From assembly GCA_035640715.1 (NCBI GenBank), contig DASQVO010000082.1, positions 1 through 9,196 on the forward strand: a stretch of 9,196 bases of DNA, in the 5' to 3' direction. This DNA is from DASQVO01 sp035640715. Lineage in GTDB: Bacteria > Actinomycetota > Actinomycetes > Streptosporangiales > Streptosporangiaceae. Every line of letters starts with the position of its first letter. Position 1 is the stretch's first letter. Of the stretch, positions 6,279 to 9,196 are shown piece by piece. The notes under the pieces were generated by a model. It searched no databases and was not told the DNA's origin. It was given only the letters and a program-made list of their open reading frames with translations. A program made the translations under genes and the position numbers.

Positions 6279-7529
6279 GTGGCACGGAAGATCCTCATCG
6301 TCGGAGCAGGCCAATCCGGCTTGCAGCTTGCGCATGGGCTGCTCCAGCACGGATATGAGGTGACGCTGATTTCCGCCCGGACCGCTGAGGAGATCCGGGG
6401 CGGCCGGGTCATGTCCACCCAGGCCATGTTTGACGCGGCTCTCCAGCATGAACGCGATCTGGGGATCAATTTCTGGGAAGACGAGACGCCGCCCTTCGAG
6501 GGCATTGGCTTCAGCCTGGCCGGCCCGGACGGCGGTCGCGCCATCAACTGGGCGGGCCGCCTGAACGCCTACGCCCAGTCGGTTGACCAGCGCGTGAAGA
6601 TGTCCGGGTGGATGGAGGCGTTCGAGAACCGCGGCGGCAAGATCATCATCCATGGCGCCACCGTGTCCGACCTTGACAAGCTGGTCCCGCGTTATGACCT
6701 GACGATCGTCGCGGCCGGCAACGGTGAGCTGGTCAACCTGTTCGGCCGGAACCCGTCCCGCTCCCCCTACTCGGCACCGCAGCGCGCCCTTGCGGTCGTA
6801 TATGTCCACGGCCTGACACGCCGGCCTGAGTATCCGGACCTGAGCGTCGTCAACATGAACCTCATCCCCGGTGCCGGCGAGCTCTTCATCATCCCCGCGC
6901 TCACCACGACGGGCCCCTGCGACATCCTGTTCTTCGAGGGCATCCCGGGCGGCCCGCTGGACTGCTGGTCGGACGTGCGCACTCCTGAGGAGCATCTGAG
7001 GCTCACGCTGGAGCTGATGGAAAAGTTCCTGCCGTGGGAGTACGAACGCGCGCACGACGTCGAGCTGTCCGACTGGGGCGGCACGCTGTCCGGCAGGTAC
7101 GCGCCTGTCGTCCGCTACCCGGTGGGCAGGCTGCCCTCCGGCGGGATGGCGCTGGGCATGGCCGACGTGGTGGTCGCCAACGACCCGATCACCGGGCAGG
7201 GCTCGAACAACGCGAGCAAGTGCGCTGCCATCTATCTCAAGGCCATCCTCGATCACGGTGACCGCCCGTACGACGCCGACTTCATGCGGGCCACCTTCGA
7301 GGCCTACTGGGACTACGCCCAGTACCCCACGACCTGGACCAACGCGATGCTGCAGCCACCGCCGCCGCACGTCGTCCAGCTCCTGGGCGCGGCTTCCCAG
7401 CACCAGCGGATCGCCGACCGGTTCGCCAACGGTTTCAACGACCCGCGTGACTTCTTCGAATGGTTCATGGACCCGGGGAAGGCGACTGCCTACCTTGCCG
7501 AAGTGACAGGCGGGGCACCCAACGCGTAG
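6279..7529 (+). CDS. StyA-type (styrene/indole) FAD-dependent monooxygenase
   Basis: The 416-residue protein equals StyA, the oxygenase of two-component styrene monooxygenases, in length and motif order. These enzymes use reduced FAD from a separate reductase (StyB) to epoxidise styrene- or indole-like alkenes. It begins ARKILIVGAGQSGLQLAHGL with GxGxxG at 9-14. Later blocks are RYDLTIVAAGNGELVNLFGR, GAGELFIIPALT, the flavin-site motif NDPITGQGSNNASK (about 301-314), and YPTTWTNAMLQ, comparable to TRWTN in StyA. The GTG at 6279 follows a perfect AGGAGG by six bases and lies 32 bp after cvnD, so it should be co-transcribed with the conservon. No StyB-like flavin reductase is in the window, so reduced flavin must come from elsewhere. 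The family is secure; the natural substrate cannot be read from sequence, and the name does not imply styrene degradation. Confidence 0.9.
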   Translation: MARKILIVGAGQSGLQLAHGLLQHGYEVTLISARTAEEIRGGRVMSTQAMFDAALQHERDLGINFWEDETPPFEGIGFSLAGPDGGRAINWAGRLNAYAQSVDQRVKMSGWMEAFENRGGKIIIHGATVSDLDKLVPRYDLTIVAAGNGELVNLFGRNPSRSPYSAPQRALAVVYVHGLTRRPEYPDLSVVNMNLIPGAGELFIIPALTTTGPCDILFFEGIPGGPLDCWSDVRTPEEHLRLTLELMEKFLPWEYERAHDVELSDWGGTLSGRYAPVVRYPVGRLPSGGMALGMADVVVANDPITGQGSNNASKCAAIYLKAILDHGDRPYDADFMRATFEAYWDYAQYPTTWTNAMLQPPPPHVVQLLGAASQHQRIADRFANGFNDPRDFFEWFMDPGKATAYLAEVTGGAPNA

Positions 7530-7548
7530 CGCCCGGTCGTTGACGCGG

Positions 7549-7585
7549 GGTGCCCGCCAGCAGAATCCGCCGGGCCTCGGGCACC
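7549..7585 (+). terminator. Possible operon terminator (inverted repeat)
   Basis: GGTGCCCG (7549-7556) and its exact complement CGGGCACC (7578-7585) form an 8-bp stem with a 21-nt loop, 20 bases after the monooxygenase stop. No T tract follows. The sequence overlaps the P450 remnant on the other strand and may be chance. Confidence 0.25.
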
Positions 7586-7824
7586 AGCGGCACCAGGGGC
7601 GCCTGCGCCACCGCGGCGGATTAGCTGGCCGGATCGCGGAACACCTGCTCGATATCCGCATAACCGGGTAATCACGTAGTAGCCGATCGACGGGCGCAGA
7701 AGACCAGCGTTTCGTCCAGCGGAAGGCCTGCCAGGGCCGCATACGGGTCGGCCAGGAACTCCGGGGTGAACGGGTCGAATCCCTCGTCAACCGGGCAGCC
7801 CGGGGTCACAGCAGCCATCGCCAT
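7553..7824 (-). pseudogene. Cytochrome P450 N-terminal remnant, frameshifted
   Basis: The minus strand starts at ATG 7824, six bases after GGGAGG, and reads MAMAAVTPGCPVDEGFDPFT followed by PEFLADPYAALAGLP and DETLVFCA, the typical N-terminus of an actinobacterial P450. It then meets a TGA at 7674-7672. The homology goes on in another frame as SIGYYVITR (one C apparently lost from the preceding C run). A further change (an extra T) gives YADIEQVFRDPAS, followed by a TAA (7623-7621) where Tyr is usual, then SAAVAQAPLVPLVPEARRIL. Homology fades at about 7553, next to the end of the monooxygenase gene. Only about 90-100 of the usual 400 residues remain. The I-helix, ExxR and haem-Cys regions are all missing, so no active P450 can be made. 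P450 genes are frequent partners of conservons, so this may be a lost operon-associated enzyme. Confidence 0.8.
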
Positions 7825-8083
7825 CACACACCTCCCAGGGCGGCCAGGACGCGCCGCCGCCCGCCCGGCGCCGGGACCCTCGGCCTCGACACGCTTGGTT
7901 GCTCGCCGCCATCACCTATGCGCCGCGCCAGCCTCGATCGGAAGCCACCTCACGGCAATCGGTGAAACGACGTCAGGCCATCACGTGCTTGGGGAACGCC
8001 AGCCGCCGCGGCGCGCGACCGCACCGGGCTGACGCCCTTGCCAACTGGATATGTCAAGAATGAGTAACAGATGTAGCTAATTC
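7825..8083. other. Spacer without recognisable genes
   Basis: Nothing identifiable lies between the P450 start and the phosphatase remnant. The frames crossing it (for example on the plus strand to 8032) have no domain signature and are Arg/Pro/Ala-rich, as expected of chance ORFs. An exact TTGACA lies on the minus strand (8057-8052), about 230 bp upstream of the P450 start, without a matching -10. The right end (about 8045-8090) is AT-rich. Confidence 0.4.
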
Positions 8084-8397
8084 GTGATTTGGGAGGATCT
8101 GGATCCGGTTACCTCAGGCGCGCTGACACCGATGGGGCTGATGCAGTCCCCGTTCTGCATGGTCATCTTCGACACGCACCAGTACCAGGCCACCCGCCTG
8201 CACCTGCCCCCGGTAGCACCCTGGTCCTCTACACCGACGGGCTCATCGAAAGCCCCGCCGCCGGTATCAGCACCGGCATGACGCGCCTGGCCCGCACCCT
8301 CACCACGCTGCCCGTCACCCAAGTCTGCGACACCCTGCTGGCCACCCTGGCCCCCAGCCCGGCCGATGACATCGCCATCCTCATGGCCCGAACCTGA
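8084..8397 (+). pseudogene. SpoIIE/PP2C-type serine phosphatase, C-terminal remnant, frameshifted
   Basis: Two frames together spell the end of a PP2C/SpoIIE phosphatase, a family that dephosphorylates anti-anti-sigma factors. In the first frame comes FDTHQYQATRLHLPP (to 8209). In the next frame back come PGSTLVLYTDGLIE, then TRLARTLTTLPVTQVCDTLL and ADDIAILMART with a TGA at 8395-8397. The YTDG aspartate and the DD pair are the family's metal-binding positions. The switch occurs at a run of five C (8207-8211); six would restore LPPGST. An in-frame TAA at 8078 and the absence of the N-terminal two thirds of the domain show that the gene is truncated as well as frameshifted. No anti-sigma or anti-anti-sigma gene is nearby. 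Confidence 0.8.
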
Positions 8398-8488
8398 CAC
8401 CGCTAACAGCACCTCACCCGTCACAGCCGCAGCCTCGCGGGGAGCTCCACCCATGGTGGTCGATCGCGGCCTTTAGCGCAGGTTACGC

Positions 8489-8590
8489 CTACCGGACGGG
8501 CAGCCCGGTGACGGCGCGGCCGATGATCATCCGCTGGATTTCCGAGGTGCCCTCGAAGATGGTGAAGATACTGGCGGTACGGGCAGTTTC
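8489..8590 (-). pseudogene. Acyl-CoA dehydrogenase C-terminal remnant
   Basis: The minus strand encodes 33 residues ending in TAG (8491-8489): ETARTASIFTIFEGTSEIQR, then MIIGRAVTGLPVR. The stretch IFEGTSEIQRMxIxRA is the signature of the last helices of acyl-CoA dehydrogenases, the FAD enzymes that oxidise acyl-CoA thioesters, and lies beside the FAD and catalytic region. Immediately upstream an in-frame TGA appears and similarity stops at the hairpin 8589-8611. About 90 percent of a normal 380-residue enzyme is missing, so this is a fragment, presumably left by a deletion or insertion. Confidence 0.8.
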
Positions 8591-8611
8591 CGCAGGTCAG
8601 CGGCCTGCGGA
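8589..8611. repeat. Perfect 8-bp inverted repeat at the edge of the dehydrogenase remnant
   Basis: TCCGCAGG (8589-8596) and CCTGCGGA (8604-8611) pair across a 7-nt loop. The dyad begins exactly where acyl-CoA dehydrogenase similarity ends, so it may mark a rearrangement junction or the end of an inserted element. Between it and 8802 I recognise nothing else, apart from GGTACAT repeated at 8763-8769 and 8774-8780. Confidence 0.5.
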
Positions 8612-8802
8612 CCCCCGTGGTATCAGCACGGATTCAGCACGCCCCGTCGGAGATGAATGCCGGTTTTGGCCGACTGCCGCACGGTGCCCATCGCAGCCAG
8701 CACATGCTGGGAGGGCACTGCGAATCCGGCCGATCCCGTCGCCGGTCCGCCGCTCCGCCGCAGGTACATCGGAGGTACATTCTCCCGCTGACCTGACCCT
8801 AT

Positions 8803-8886
8803 GGGGGACCGGGCGTTAGGCCGGGCCCCCTTCCCTGGCTCAGCCCGGTGAGTTTTATGTTCCCGGGTGACAGTCGAACTCGGGAA
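8803..8886 (+). ncRNA. Candidate structured leader, possibly an IS110 bridge RNA
   Basis: Two strong hairpins precede the IS110-type transposase gene. The first, 8803-8830, pairs GGGGG with CCCCC and CCGG with CCGG around one A-G mismatch and an 8-nt loop. The second, 8860-8886, pairs TTCCCGGG with CTCGGGAA (one G-T pair) around an 11-nt loop, and its 3' arm runs into the AAGGAGG ribosome site. IS110-family elements encode a bridge RNA in the non-coding end upstream of the transposase, so the position is right. I cannot show the target- and donor-binding loops, and the hairpins could equally control translation. Confidence 0.35.
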
Positions 8887-8897
8887 GGAGGCCCGCG

Positions 8898-9196
8898 ATG
8901 TCTGTCTACGCCGGAATCGATGTGCACCGCAAGCGTTCCCAGGTGGCGGTGATCGGCCAGGATGGGCAGGTCCTGGCGAACCGGAATGTGCCTAACGGCG
9001 TGGAGCCGGTCCTGGGCGTGATCGGCGGCCTGCCGCCGGGCACCCCGGCCGCGTCCGGGGCCGCGTTCGGCTGGGGATGGCTGGCGGGGGCTGCTGGAGG
9101 ACTACGGCTTTGACCCGCATCTGGTGCACCCGCTGCAGTGCAAGGCGATCGCGTCGGCGCGGCTGAAGAACGACAAGGTGGACGCGGCGATCCTGG
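8898..9196 (+). pseudogene. IS110-family transposase, 5' part, frameshifted and catalytically altered
   Basis: The ATG at 8898 lies six bases after AAGGAGG. The protein begins MSVYAGIDVHRKRSQVAVIG, where GIDVHR holds the first Asp of the RuvC-like DEDD site, and goes on through VLANRNVPNGVEPVLGVI. The frame then reads GAAFGWGWLAG and hits a TGA at 9111-9113. One extra base in the G run 9086-9090 explains this: in the next frame the family sequence resumes as LLEDYGFDPHLVHPLQCKAI and ASARLKNDKVDAAIL, with the third and fourth acidic residues in NDKVDA. The expected Glu of the site (normally F-E-A-A before Y/F-GWGW) is replaced, reading S-G-A-A. Frameshift plus loss of this Glu argue that this copy is inactive. 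Confidence 0.88.

Larger units (their letters stand above)
8803..9196 (+). mobile_element. IS110-family insertion sequence, left part (runs off the right edge)
   Basis: The element is recognised by its transposase start at 8898 and the structured leader before it. The left end is not fixed: it lies somewhere between the dehydrogenase remnant (8590) and about 8803, and IS110-group elements usually lack terminal inverted repeats, so none can be used to place it. The right end is outside the window. Confidence 0.6.

Noticed and set aside
6183..7790. A 535-codon minus-strand ORF across the monooxygenase and P450 remnant
   Set aside because: It is antisense to the clearly recognised StyA-type gene, is rich in Arg, Gly and Val with no domain, and its upper end is the P450 fragment in the wrong frame.
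7766..8032. An 88-codon plus-strand ORF opposite the P450 start
   Set aside because: It begins inside the P450 N-terminal coding sequence in antisense and is low-complexity after that.
8508..8819. A 103-codon plus-strand ORF near the insertion sequence
   Set aside because: Its first third is the antisense of the acyl-CoA dehydrogenase C-terminus and the rest shows no family signature.

Overview
The window comes from a high-GC actinobacterium, most likely a filamentous one. Third positions are strongly G/C-biased, several genes start with GTG or TTG after clear GGAGG-type ribosome sites, and the centre holds a conservon (cvnABCD), an operon type characteristic of actinomycetes. I cannot place the genus from sequence alone.

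Left part (1-2587): the start of a class I SAM methyltransferase running off the left edge (minus strand, TTG start), with a perfect 24-bp tandem repeat upstream that resembles a double PhoP box. Next come a stand-alone XdhC-type Rossmann protein (minus), a small DUF6225-like protein (plus) with a possible 29-codon upstream ORF, and an atypical/extended SDR NAD(P) oxidoreductase (minus). The 420-bp divergent gap before the conservon holds two sets of direct repeats and an AT-rich candidate promoter.

Centre (3009-7529): one co-directional, tightly spaced operon. It encodes a soluble proline-rich CvnA-type histidine kinase, a roadblock/LC7 protein (CvnB), a DUF742 protein (CvnC), a Ras-like GTPase (CvnD) and, 32 bp further on, a StyA-type (styrene/indole) FAD monooxygenase. 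The expected scheme is a kinase-like sensor acting through a roadblock/GTPase switch, with an oxygenase as associated enzyme. In well-known conservons that enzyme slot is held by cytochrome P450s, and here a broken P450 gene lies directly downstream. The kinase reading frame is broken by an apparent single-base loss, so the uncorrected frame runs through its tail and into cvnB, giving a misleading 751-residue 'kinase-roadblock fusion'.

Right part (7530-9196): a gene graveyard. It holds a frameshifted N-terminal fragment of a cytochrome P450 (minus), a frameshifted C-terminal fragment of a SpoIIE/PP2C phosphatase (plus), the last 33 codons of an acyl-CoA dehydrogenase (minus), and the 5' end of an IS110-family transposase with a frameshift and a substituted catalytic Glu. 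Two hairpins in the leader of that element could belong to a bridge RNA.

Most of the frame breaks lie in or beside short homopolymer runs, so base-calling error has to be weighed against true decay.
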